A DNA stretch of 64,000 nucleotides from Sva-07 sp963747375 (GCA_963747375.1 CAVVFL010000014.1:248001-312000), one strand, 5' to 3'. Positions 1 to 7,735 are shown, counted from the stretch's first letter. Notes: a model not told the origin generated them from the letters alone. Made by a program: numbers and translations.

Positions 1-638
1 GAAATCACTCGCGACGACGCATCGGACATCGTCGGTTGGCTCTGCGCAGCGACCGGCGCCTCGTCGACGACGGGAGCCTCCGCGGGTGCGGCCGCTTCGA
101 CCGGCTCGGCCTCGGCGACGACGGGTTCGGGCGTCGGTGCACTCGGCGCCTCCGGCTCGACGGCCGACTCGACAACCGGGGTATCGACTGCCTCGACGAC
201 GGGCGTCGCAGTCTCGGGAGTCGCCGTCTCGGCGACGGGTTCGACGACTGGGGCTTCGACCGGCGCGTCGGCGACGATCGTCTCCGCGATCGGGGCCACG
301 ACCTCCTCGGTCGGCTCGACCGCGGGCTCGGCCGTCTCCGGCTCGGTGGTCTCCGGCTCGGTTGCCGGCAGCTGCGCTGCCTGCTTCGGCGCGGCCTTCT
401 TTGCTGCGGCCTTCTTCGGCGCAGCCTTCTTGACGGCCTTGGGCTCTTCGGGTTGTTCGTCTCGCTTGAGCCCGTCGCGCTCGGCGCGACGGGTCACCAT
501 GTCGGCGTACGCCTCGGCGAGCGACGATGACGGGCCCTTTGCGGCAACGCCGAGCACACCACACAGGTCGAGGACCTCTGCGTTCGTCATCCCGAGCTCC
601 TTCGCGAGCTCGTGGATCCTGATCTTCTTAGCTGCCAC
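1..638 (-). CDS. infB: Translation initiation factor IF-2, N-terminal part (cut by window edge)
   Basis: IF-2 brings initiator tRNA to the ribosome. Only the first ~212 residues are in the window, so the GTPase domain is not seen. The IF2_N domain is at residues 1-55 (start VAAKKIRIHELAKELGM), followed by a Lys/Ala-rich stretch and a long Pro/Glu/Val/Ala low-complexity linker, which is normal for actinobacterial IF-2. The start is GTG at 638 because an in-frame TGA lies five codons upstream; a GAAAGG ribosome-binding site precedes it. It is the last visible gene of the leftward rimP-nusA-ylxR-infB operon, an arrangement conserved across bacteria. Confidence 0.93.
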   Translation of the reverse strand, partial: MAAKKIRIHELAKELGMTNAEVLDLCGVLGVAAKGPSSSLAEAYADMVTRRAERDGLKRDEQPEEPKAVKKAAPKKAAAKKAAPKQAAQLPATEPETTEPETAEPAVEPTEEVVAPIAETIVADAPVEAPVVEPVAETATPETATPVVEAVDTPVVESAVEPEAPSAPTPEPVVAEAEPVEAAAPAEAPVVDEAPVAAQSQPTMSDASSRVI

Positions 639-699
639 GTTGTCGATTCAACCTTTCACAGTCGTCTTTGCCTCGCAGATGCTGGAATCACTGCGCATC

Positions 700-1011
700 T
701 CATTCGTCTTCGTTCTCGTCGTCGACGCCACCGGTGCAACGCGCTCGGATCGCCCGCTCGTCGGCGGGAGTGACCTCGACGCGCCACGCCCGTGCGAACG
801 CACGTCGCGTGATGGCCACATCGAGACACGCCGCCTCGACATCGCCGGGACCACCCGTACTGCGACACACCCACGCACCTCGGCCGTCGCTGGCGCCGCC
901 GACGATGATGCCCGACACCGATTTCGTGACTCGCACGAGCGCGGACTGGGGGCGTCGCTGACGGCAGCCGATACAGCTGCGAATGGGTTCGAGGCGCTCG
1001 GTATCACTCAG
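700..1011 (-). CDS. ylxR: YlxR (DUF448) family RNA-binding protein
   Basis: Small (~103 aa) basic protein of the YlxR family, almost always encoded between nusA and infB. The family hallmark RSCIGCRQRRP is at residues 11-21, then a GRGAWVC segment and an RRAFARAWR helix. The frame is open back to the nusA stop, but no ATG/GTG/TTG precedes the conserved RSCIGC motif. The only plausible initiator is CTG at 1011-1009, which overlaps the nusA TGA as CTGA, so translational coupling is likely. Starting at the first ATG/GTG downstream would delete the conserved Cys motif. Family identity is firm; the CTG start is inference. Confidence 0.85.
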   Translation of the reverse strand: MSDTERLEPIRSCIGCRQRRPQSALVRVTKSVSGIIVGGASDGRGAWVCRSTGGPGDVEAACLDVAITRRAFARAWRVEVTPADERAIRARCTGGVDDENEDE

Positions 1012-2360
1012 TCGTCGTCTTCTTCCACGTTCGACGACGCCTCACCGTCGGCCGCAGCACGTCCGTCGTCGGCGCCGGTCTCGTCAGCGGCGTCTGCCTC
1101 GGCGGAGGCGGCTGCCTCGGCGGCGGCGACCACGTCGGAGACATCGCTGTCGGCGTCGGCCTCGACGGGCGCTTCGGCATCGGACGGCGCCGATTCAGCA
1201 GCGGCATCCTCGGTCGCGTCGGACACGTCGTCCGGGGCGACAGCGGCCGCGGCTTGCCAGTCGGATTCGCTGATGACGCTGCCATCGGCGGCATGCCATT
1301 CCATCTCGCCGGTCTCGGCGTTGGCGCGCCACTCACCGTCGGCGTACTCGACGTCAGCGTCGCGGCCACCGGCGGGGATGCCCTCGGCGAGTTGCGTCTC
1401 GGATCGAATGTCGACACGCACGCCGGTGAGGCGAGCGGCGAGCCGGGCGTTCTGGCCCTCTCGGCCGATCGCCAGGCTGAGCTGGTGGTCGGGCACGATG
1501 ACATCGGCCGCGGTGCCGTCTTCGGAGATGATCACCTGGGTGACCTTCGCCGGGGACAACGCCTTGGCGACGAAATCGGCGAGATCCTCGCTGAACGGCA
1601 CGATGTCGATCTTCTCGCCGCGCATCTCGTTGACCACCATGCGGACGCGGCCACCACGGGCGCCGACACACGCGCCGACCGGGTCGACGTTGTGGTCGTT
1701 CGACCAGACGGCGATCTTGGTGCGGTGACCCGGTTCACGAGCACAGGCCTTGATCTCGACGATCCCGTCCGCGATCTCGGGCACTTCGAGCTCGAACAGT
1801 CGTTTGATGAGGCCGGGATGCGTGCGTGAGACGACGATCTGCGGGCCCTTCGGCGTGCGACGCACTTCGACGATGTACGCCTTCTGACGGTCTCCCTGGG
1901 CGGGCCGCTCGAACGGGACCTGCTCGGCCTGCGGCAACAACGCCTCGACTCGACCGAGGTCGAGCAGCGTGTAGCGGGCGTCGGTGCGCTGGATGATGCC
2001 GGTGACGATGTCGCCCTCGCGGTTCGCGTACTCCTCGAACTTGCGCTCGGACTCGACCTCGCGGATGCGCTGGCTCATGACCTGACGGAACGTCTGCGCC
2101 GCGATGCGCCCGAGCTCGTCCTTCTTCGGCGTGTCGTCACGCTCGTTGATCCAGTTGCCGTCTTCGTCGACGTCGTACGCGATGAACGAGAACTCCATGG
2201 TTTCGGGGTTCACTTCGACGACCACCTCGTCGGCGGCGTCGGGACGACGCTTGTACGCCGACGCGAGGGCGTCGACGAGCACGTGCAGCAGCATGTCCTC
2301 GGAGATGCCCTTCTCCTGGGCAAGCATGCCGATGGCCTCACTCATGTCGAGGTTGCTCAT
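1008..2360 (-). CDS. nusA: Transcription termination/antitermination protein NusA
   Basis: Binds RNA polymerase and nascent RNA to control pausing, termination and antitermination. 450 aa: N-terminal RNAP-binding domain (1-~130, start MSNLDMSEAIGMLAQEKG), S1 domain (~135-200, REGDIVTGIIQRTDARY), then two KH domains (GACVGARGGRVR and LAIGREGQNARLAARLTG). The last ~115 residues are an unusual acidic, Ala/Asp/Glu-rich tail containing a Trp-rich patch (DGEWRAN, EMEWHAADG, ESDW). ATG at 2360 is preceded by GAAGGAGAAG and overlaps the rimP stop (ATGA). Longer in-frame extension upstream lies inside rimP and is rejected. Confidence 0.95.
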   Translation of the reverse strand: MSNLDMSEAIGMLAQEKGISEDMLLHVLVDALASAYKRRPDAADEVVVEVNPETMEFSFIAYDVDEDGNWINERDDTPKKDELGRIAAQTFRQVMSQRIREVESERKFEEYANREGDIVTGIIQRTDARYTLLDLGRVEALLPQAEQVPFERPAQGDRQKAYIVEVRRTPKGPQIVVSRTHPGLIKRLFELEVPEIADGIVEIKACAREPGHRTKIAVWSNDHNVDPVGACVGARGGRVRMVVNEMRGEKIDIVPFSEDLADFVAKALSPAKVTQVIISEDGTAADVIVPDHQLSLAIGREGQNARLAARLTGVRVDIRSETQLAEGIPAGGRDADVEYADGEWRANAETGEMEWHAADGSVISESDWQAAAAVAPDDVSDATEDAAAESAPSDAEAPVEADADSDVSDVVAAAEAAASAEADAADETGADDGRAAADGEASSNVEEDDD

Positions 2361-2938
2361 GACGGTTGCTTCTCCTTCGTCGATGTCGGATTCTGAGTCG
2401 TTGCGGTCGATGACGTGGCACCGGCCTTCTTCTTCGATGCCTTGCCCGACGGCTTTCCGGGCTTGGGCTTGGGGCCCCACTCGAACACGGTGCGCGCCTT
2501 GTCGATCTCGGTGATCACGATGCTTCGCTCGATGCCGTCGTCGAGCAGGAGCGTGGCGCAGCGTTCGTCGGCCGAGACCAGCGACCCCTGGAGCCGACGC
2601 GGGTCGGCGAGGGCATCGCGCAGGCGCACGGAGATCGTCTTGCCCACCTCGCGCTGGAAATGCGCCGGGGTGCGCAACTGGCGTTCGAGTCCGGGGCTGG
2701 TGATCTCGAGCGTGTACTGCCCGGCGATCGGGTCCTCATGGTCGAGTTCACGTGAGATCAGACGCGTGGCGAGCGACAGCGAGTCGAGTGTGATGCCGCC
2801 ATCGGATCCCGGCAAGGTGTCGAGCGTGATCCGGATCGTGGCGCCCCGACGCTCGATGTCGTAGACGTCGAGCGAGAGATCGGAGGCAATCGGGTCGACG
2901 ATGGCGTGCATGCGATCGATCTCTGACGCTGCGCTCAT
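2357..2938 (-). CDS. rimP: Ribosome maturation factor RimP
   Basis: Needed for 30S subunit maturation. 193 aa; the N-terminal domain (residues 1-~80) carries the family signature around LEITSPGLERQLRTPAHF, the C-terminal SH3-like domain follows, and a Lys/Thr-rich tail (KPGKPSGKASKKKAG) ends the protein. The ATG at 2938 has a near-perfect Shine-Dalgarno sequence AAAGGAGG eight nt upstream. First gene of the rimP-nusA-ylxR-infB operon; stop and nusA start overlap by ATGA. Its 5' leader contains a strong hairpin (2963-2989). Confidence 0.95.
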   Translation of the reverse strand: MSAASEIDRMHAIVDPIASDLSLDVYDIERRGATIRITLDTLPGSDGGITLDSLSLATRLISRELDHEDPIAGQYTLEITSPGLERQLRTPAHFQREVGKTISVRLRDALADPRRLQGSLVSADERCATLLLDDGIERSIVITEIDKARTVFEWGPKPKPGKPSGKASKKKAGATSSTATTQNPTSTKEKQPS

Positions 2939-2962
2939 CGGAACTGCCTCCTTTCAACAAAC

Positions 2963-2989
2963 AAGGCGTGGGGCTCAGCCCCACGCCTT
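2963..2989 (-). promoter_or_regulatory. Leader hairpin upstream of rimP (possible attenuator)
   Basis: A 27-bp perfect inverted repeat, arms AAGGCGTGGGGCT and AGCCCCACGCCTT around one base. On the rimP transcript the hairpin is followed by a T-rich stretch (TTGTTTGTTG), then the AAAGGAGG ribosome-binding site. A TATCAT hexamer at 3021-3016 would place the hairpin inside the 5' leader. It could act as a transcription attenuator or as a roadblock against reading into proS. The structure is seen; the function is inferred. Confidence 0.55.
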
Positions 2990-3070
2990 TCGGTACCAAA
3001 CCAAATGGAGCGCTCATGATAGCAGCGACCGAGCATCGTTGGACAGGCCCGCTCTGCGCCCAGCACAACC

Positions 3071-3120
3071 GTTTGCGTGACAGTTCCGTAGGGACGGCCC
3101 AACCGTTCTGCAACGCAAAC
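3071..3120. repeat. 50-bp nested palindromic repeat, copy A
   Basis: Exactly 50 bp bounded by GTTTGCG and CGCAAAC, with a conserved centre (TTCC, GGG, CCCAACCG, TGCAACGCAAAC). The same-length element recurs at 28981-29030 and 61598-61647. It sits in the divergent rimP/proS intergenic region and ends 20 bp before the proS -10 hexamer. Confidence 0.8.
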
Positions 3121-3140
3121 GATCGCTGGGTGGCACTCAG

Positions 3141-3146
3141 TACAGT
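3141..3146 (+). promoter_or_regulatory. Putative -10 hexamer of proS (leaderless)
   Basis: TACAGT ends six nt before the GTG start of proS at 3153 and there is no ribosome-binding site, as expected for a leaderless transcript. The 50-bp repeat lies just upstream, over or next to the -35 position. Confidence 0.6.
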
Positions 3147-3152
3147 GCCTGC

Positions 3153-4928
3153 GTGCTTCGGATGTCGACCTTGTTCCTGCGGACCCTTCGAGACGACCCG
3201 GCCGACGCCGAAGTCGCGAGCCATCGTCTGCTCGTGCGCGCCGGCTACATCCGCCGGGCCGCTCCGGGTGGATTCTCGTGGCTGCCGCTCGGATGGCTCG
3301 TCTACCGCAACGTCGAACGAGTCGTGCGCGAGGAGATGGACGCCGCCGGCTTCCAGGAAGTCCACTTCCCGGCCCTGCTCCCTCGCGAGCCCTACGAGGC
3401 GACCGGGCGGTGGACCGAGTACGGCGACAACCTGTTCCGCCTGCAAGACCGCAAGGGCGCTGATTTCCTGCTCGCACCGACTCACGAGGAGATGTTCACA
3501 CTGCTCGTGAAGGACATCTGTGGGTCGTACAAGGACCTGCCGTTGTCGCTCTACCAGATCCAGACCAAGTATCGCGACGAGGCCCGCCCCCGCGCCGGAC
3601 TGCTGCGCGGGCGCGAGTTCGTGATGAAGGATTCGTACAGCTTCGACCTCGACGATGCCGGCCTCCAGGCGTCGTACGAAGCTCATCGCGCCGCCTACAT
3701 CTCGTTGTTCGACCGGCTCGGGTTGCCGTACGTGATCGTGTCGGCGATGTCGGGCGCCATGGGTGGGTCGGCGTCCGAGGAGTTCCTGGCACCGATGGAC
3801 GTCGGTGAGGACACCTTCATCAGGTGCACGTCATGCGACTACGCCGCCAATGTCGAGGCCGTCGTGACGCCGGCTCCAGCGGCGATCCCGTTCGACGGCC
3901 TCCCGGATGCGATCGCTCACCACACGCCCGGAACTCCGACGATCGCGACGCTCGTCGAGTGGGTCAACTCCGACGCCGAACTGCGCCATCCCGGGCGCGA
4001 CTGGACCGCCGCCGACACGCTCAAGAACGTGGTGGTGAAGCTCCGCCACCCCGACGGCACGATCGAGCCGCTGGCCATCGGGCTGGCCGGCGACCGCGAG
4101 GTCGACATGAAGCGGCTCGAAGCACAGGTCGCTCCGGCGGAGCCCGAACCCTTCGACGAGGCCGACTTCGCCAAGCACCCATCGCTGGTCAAGGGCTACA
4201 TCGGCCCCGGCGTACTGGGCAGCGAGAACGCTTCGGGCATCCGCTACCTCGTCGACCCACGCGTGGTCGACGGCACCGCGTGGATCACCGGCGCCGACCG
4301 ACCCGACCACCACGTGATCAACCTCGTGGCGGGACGCGACTTCACCCCCGACGGCACCATCGAGGCAGCCGAGATCCGTGACGGCGACGTCTGCCCGATG
4401 TGCGCGTCACCGGTCGAGATCGCCCGCGGCATCGAGATCGGGCACATCTTCCAGCTCGGCCGCAAGTACGCCGAGGCACTGGGCCTCTCCGTCCAGGACG
4501 AGAACGGCAAGCCGGTCACGCCCACGATGGGCTCCTACGGCGTGGGCGTCACCCGGGCGCTGGCTGCGATCGCCGAGGCGGGCCACGACGACATCGGCCT
4601 CGTGTGGCCACGCGAGATCGCCCCCGCCGACGTCCACATCGTGGTGGCCGGCAAGCTCGACGGGCCACAGTTCCCCGCCGGCGAGCAGCTCGCCGCCGAC
4701 CTCGAGGCTGCGGGGCTGCGCGTCCTGCTCGACGATCGCTACGGCCCCTCGCCCGGCGTGAAGTTCAAGGACGCCGAACTCATCGGGATCCCGACGATTG
4801 CGGTCGTCGGTCGCGGTGTCGCCGACGAGGAGAATCCCACGATCGAGGTCAAGGACCGCAAGACCGGCGAGCGCGAAGACATCCCGCTCGACGCAGTCGT
4901 CGCCCACCTCGTCGCCACCTGCCGCTGA
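3153..4928 (+). CDS. proS: Prolyl-tRNA synthetase (bacterial type with editing domain)
   Basis: Charges tRNA-Pro. 591 aa, normal for the bacterial ProRS with the INS editing domain between motifs 2 and 3. Seen: N-terminal class II core (STLFLRTLRDDPADAEV, LVRAGYIRRAAPGGFSWLP), motif 2 (RDEARPRAGLLRGREF, VMKDSYSF), editing insertion ~220-400, motif 3 (GSYGVGVTRALAAIAE), then the C-terminal anticodon-binding domain (KLDGPQFPAGEQL to the end). GTG at 3153 fits the leaderless promoter; ATG at 3162 is the alternative. Diverges from rimP and converges on the MaoC gene. Confidence 0.96.
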   Translation: MLRMSTLFLRTLRDDPADAEVASHRLLVRAGYIRRAAPGGFSWLPLGWLVYRNVERVVREEMDAAGFQEVHFPALLPREPYEATGRWTEYGDNLFRLQDRKGADFLLAPTHEEMFTLLVKDICGSYKDLPLSLYQIQTKYRDEARPRAGLLRGREFVMKDSYSFDLDDAGLQASYEAHRAAYISLFDRLGLPYVIVSAMSGAMGGSASEEFLAPMDVGEDTFIRCTSCDYAANVEAVVTPAPAAIPFDGLPDAIAHHTPGTPTIATLVEWVNSDAELRHPGRDWTAADTLKNVVVKLRHPDGTIEPLAIGLAGDREVDMKRLEAQVAPAEPEPFDEADFAKHPSLVKGYIGPGVLGSENASGIRYLVDPRVVDGTAWITGADRPDHHVINLVAGRDFTPDGTIEAAEIRDGDVCPMCASPVEIARGIEIGHIFQLGRKYAEALGLSVQDENGKPVTPTMGSYGVGVTRALAAIAEAGHDDIGLVWPREIAPADVHIVVAGKLDGPQFPAGEQLAADLEAAGLRVLLDDRYGPSPGVKFKDAELIGIPTIAVVGRGVADEENPTIEVKDRKTGEREDIPLDAVVAHLVATCR

Positions 4929-4938
4929 ATCCCCAAAA

Positions 4939-4997
4939 CCCCCGAAATTCTCCTGTGGGTGCGCGCTGGGCGCGCATCGTGAGGAGAATTTCGGGGG
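4939..4997. repeat. Long GAAATTC-armed palindrome, copy 1 (convergent; possible bidirectional terminator)
   Basis: Outer arms CCCCCGAAATTCTCCT and AGGAGAATTTCGGGGG pair perfectly; the interior holds a second GCGCGC-type inverted repeat (4960-4976). It lies between convergent proS and the MaoC gene, where it could terminate both. Related hairpins occur at 7736-7794 and 22290-22342, the last in a divergent region, so the element is a repeat family and not only a terminator. Confidence 0.7.
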
Positions 4998-5016
4998 TGG
5001 TGAGGGCGCTGGGTGG

Positions 5017-5874
5017 TCAGGAGTGGCGGAGGAGTCCTTGGTCGATGACGACGCGTTCGGTGCTGGGGTCGTCGGGGTCGACGGCGGTGGTGGTGAAGAG
5101 GGTTTCACCGGACCCGGCCGACCACATCTTGATGGTGAGGGAGTCGCCCGGCAGGACCGGCGCCGCGAAGCGGGCTTCGATGTGCTCGAAGCGCGCCGGG
5201 TCGCTGCCACAGACCGCATGAAGCAGCGCCCGACCGGTGAAACCGTAGCTGCACAGGCCGTGGAGGATCGGCCGGTCGAAACCGCCGATCGCCGCGAATG
5301 CCGGGTCGGTGTGCAGCGGGTTGCGGTCGCCGGAGAGCCGATACACGAAGGCCTGATCACGCAGCGTCGGATACGTGACGACGTGATCCGGATCGCCTTC
5401 GGGCGGCACGTTCTTCGGTCCCGATGGGCCGCGCTCGCCTCCCCAGCCACCCTCGCCGCGGATGAATGCCGACGACGTGTTCGTGTACAGCGGCGTGCCG
5501 TCCATCACGGCGTTCGTCTCGGTCACCACGACCGCCGCTGACCCCTTGTCGTACATCGCGACGAGCTCGCTCGTGATCGTCACGGTGCCCTCGACGGGGA
5601 TCGGCCGGTGCAGTGTCACCGCCTGCTGGCCGTGCACGAGCAGGGCGGGGTTGAAGGTGCCGATGTCGCGCATCGCCGAGCCCTTGCCCCAGCCGATCAC
5701 GACCGGGAACGTGGGAAACACCTGCTGGTCGACGCCCGAGGTGTTCTCGGTGCTGAACGCCAACTCGTTCTGGCCGGCACCGATGCCGACGGCGTACAGG
5801 AGGGTGTCCTTGGAGTTCCAGCTGGCATCGACTGGATCGCTCTTCGATCCGACGGCTTCAGGATTCAATGGCAT
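5017..5874 (-). CDS. MaoC-like (R)-specific 2-enoyl-CoA hydratase
   Basis: Predicted to hydrate trans-2-enoyl-CoA to (3R)-hydroxyacyl-CoA in fatty acid or sterol side-chain oxidation. 285 aa with a double-hotdog layout like eukaryotic hydratase 2: N-terminal hotdog (1-~130), C-terminal catalytic hotdog with YRLSGDRNPLHTDPAFA (Asp and His of the hydratase-2 motif), then GFDRPILHGLCSYGF. It follows the SDR gene by 36 nt on the same strand, so the two are likely co-transcribed. The pair corresponds to the dehydrogenase and hydratase halves of peroxisomal MFE-2. Substrate chain length is unknown. Confidence 0.87.
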   Translation of the reverse strand: MPLNPEAVGSKSDPVDASWNSKDTLLYAVGIGAGQNELAFSTENTSGVDQQVFPTFPVVIGWGKGSAMRDIGTFNPALLVHGQQAVTLHRPIPVEGTVTITSELVAMYDKGSAAVVVTETNAVMDGTPLYTNTSSAFIRGEGGWGGERGPSGPKNVPPEGDPDHVVTYPTLRDQAFVYRLSGDRNPLHTDPAFAAIGGFDRPILHGLCSYGFTGRALLHAVCGSDPARFEHIEARFAAPVLPGDSLTIKMWSAGSGETLFTTTAVDPDDPSTERVVIDQGLLRHS

Positions 5875-5910
5875 GTCATCTCGCTTTCGTGGAATCGACT
5901 GGAGGGCTGA

Positions 5911-6837
5911 TCAGGAGTCGAGCATCGTCTGGGGCCAAGCGCCGGGCTCGCCGTTCATGCCCGAGTTGCGACGAGCGTCGGCGAGCAGTTGCTCGACGAC
6001 CGGGCCGATCTTGGTCGGGTCGTCGACCGGCGTGGTCGACGGACCGCGCACCCACCCTTCGGCGACCGCCAGGATCTGACCGGACGCCTCGAACACCCGC
6101 CCCGTCACACCGGCGGATTCCGGCGAACAGAGCCACGTGACGATCGGTGCGATCCAGTGGGGCGCCCGAGCCTCACGGGCCTCGTCGGTCTCCGGTGCCG
6201 GCCCGAGCCCCTCCGTCATCCGGGTGAGCGCCACCGGGCCGACGGCATTGACCGTCACGCCGTAGCGGGCCACCTCGAGCGCGACGATGTTGGTGAACGC
6301 CGCAATGCCCGCCTTCGCAGCGCCGTAGTTGGCCTGGCCGGGGTTGCCGTAGATGCCCGACACCGAGGTGGTGTTGACGATTCGGCCGCTGACCGGCTCG
6401 CCCGCCTTGGCCCGCTCACGCCAGTACGCGACCGCCCAACGCGACGGGGCGAAGGTGCCCTTGAGGTGCACGTTGATGACCGAGTCCCACTCCTCCTCCG
6501 TCATGTTCGCCAGCACGCGGTCACGCAGGATGCCCGCGTTGTTGACGAGCGCGTGGAGGTCGCCGAAGGTTTCGATGGCGGTGTTGATCATCCGCTGGGC
6601 ACCCTCCCAGTCGGCGACGTTGTCGCCGTTGGCGATCGCCTCGCCGCCCATTCCGATGATCTCGTTGACGACCTGCTGCGCCGGCGAGATGTCACCGCCA
6701 CTGCCGTCGACGTTGCCGCCGAGGTCGTTCACGACCACCTTCGCGCCCTGGCGGGCAAGGCTCAGCGCATGTTCGCGCCCGATCCCACGCCCGGCTCCCG
6801 TGACAATCGCAACTCGCCCCTCGCACAGACCACTCAT
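5911..6837 (-). CDS. SDR-family (3R)-hydroxyacyl-CoA dehydrogenase (MFE-2 dehydrogenase-like)
   Basis: 308 aa NAD(P)-dependent short-chain dehydrogenase. Cofactor motif TGAGRGIG (~residues 14-21), NNAG (LVNNAGILRD), catalytic Ser in NTTSVSG, YGAAK (NYGAAKAGIAAFTNIVALE). The VVNDLGGNVDGSGGD segment is typical of the dehydrogenase part of MFE-2/HSD17B4-type proteins. ATG at 6837 is chosen because GAAAGGAAG sits 7-9 nt upstream; an in-frame GTG at 6852 would lie within that site. The next gene downstream encodes the matching hydratase. A paralogue occurs at 38078-38974. Confidence 0.88.
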   Translation of the reverse strand: MSGLCEGRVAIVTGAGRGIGREHALSLARQGAKVVVNDLGGNVDGSGGDISPAQQVVNEIIGMGGEAIANGDNVADWEGAQRMINTAIETFGDLHALVNNAGILRDRVLANMTEEEWDSVINVHLKGTFAPSRWAVAYWRERAKAGEPVSGRIVNTTSVSGIYGNPGQANYGAAKAGIAAFTNIVALEVARYGVTVNAVGPVALTRMTEGLGPAPETDEAREARAPHWIAPIVTWLCSPESAGVTGRVFEASGQILAVAEGWVRGPSTTPVDDPTKIGPVVEQLLADARRNSGMNGEPGAWPQTMLDS

Positions 6838-6920
6838 CGATCTTCCTTTCACCAGACACGCCCGATCGGGCGGCGACGCCGGGAACGGCCGTCACTGAGC
6901 CGCATCGTAGGATGACCCTC

Positions 6921-7715
6921 GTGTGCGGCTGCCAGCGGACGAGACGAGAACTCTTCGTCGGCGCCCTCGGGGCCGCTGCGCTCGGCTTGACCGCGTGCGG
7001 ACGGGCGACGACGACGGCCGCCGGACAGCTCCCACCGGTCGAGTCGTTGACGTCGGTCGAGGTCGCTGCGGGCCTGCGCATCCACCCGCGCAGCGAGTGG
7101 GGAGCCGACCTCCCGCCGAAGGGAGCGATGGGCCCGGAACAGGTCGAGTTCCTCCTGGTGCATCACACAGCGTCGAGCAACGTGGTGCCCGACCCACGCG
7201 AGGTGATCCGGCAGACCTACGCGTTTCAGACCGGCCCGACCAAGCGGTGGCCCGACATCTGCTACCACTTCATGATCGGTCCCGACGGCTCGGTGTGGGA
7301 GACCCGCGCCGGGTCGCTCGCCGGTCCGGTGGTGGCCGATGCGACTGGCGGCAATCAGGGCTTCGGTCAGCTGGTCTGCCTGATCGGCGACTTCACGGTG
7401 CAGGCGCCGACGCCGGCTGCGCAGGATTCGTTGATGCGCATGCTGATCTTCCTCGCGGACCGCTACGGCATCGACACCGACCCTGCCGCCACCGCGACCT
7501 TCGTGTCGAGGGGATCGGACAAGTTCCGCGCCGGCACGACGATCACGACGCCCACGATCTCGGGCCATCGTGACGTGACCTACACCGCGTGCCCCGGCGA
7601 CGTGGGCTACACGTTGCTCGGCGGCTGGCGCAGCCGGGTCCACGCAACACGTTTGATGCGCTCCGACCCCGGCCCGATCAAACGCGCCGTCCGCCTGCAC
7701 ACCCACCTCACCTGA
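6921..7715 (+). CDS. Exported N-acetylmuramoyl-L-alanine amidase / PGRP-domain lipoprotein
   Basis: Predicted zinc amidase cleaving the peptide from peptidoglycan. 264 aa. The N-terminus has a twin-arginine-like signal (RTRRELFVGALGAAAL) ending in lipobox LTAC, so it is probably exported and lipid-anchored. The PGRP/Amidase_2 domain covers ~60-235, with zinc ligands likely His in LLVHHTAS and His/Cys in ISGHRDVTYTACPGD. Start: TAGGAT at 6908-6913 is a good -10, placing the leaderless start at GTG 6921; ATG at 6912 overlaps the hexamer and is the alternative. A long hairpin follows the gene. Confidence 0.85.
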   Translation: MCGCQRTRRELFVGALGAAALGLTACGRATTTAAGQLPPVESLTSVEVAAGLRIHPRSEWGADLPPKGAMGPEQVEFLLVHHTASSNVVPDPREVIRQTYAFQTGPTKRWPDICYHFMIGPDGSVWETRAGSLAGPVVADATGGNQGFGQLVCLIGDFTVQAPTPAAQDSLMRMLIFLADRYGIDTDPAATATFVSRGSDKFRAGTTITTPTISGHRDVTYTACPGDVGYTLLGGWRSRVHATRLMRSDPGPIKRAVRLHTHLT

Positions 7716-7735
7716 CCCCCGCTCAGCCCCAACCC

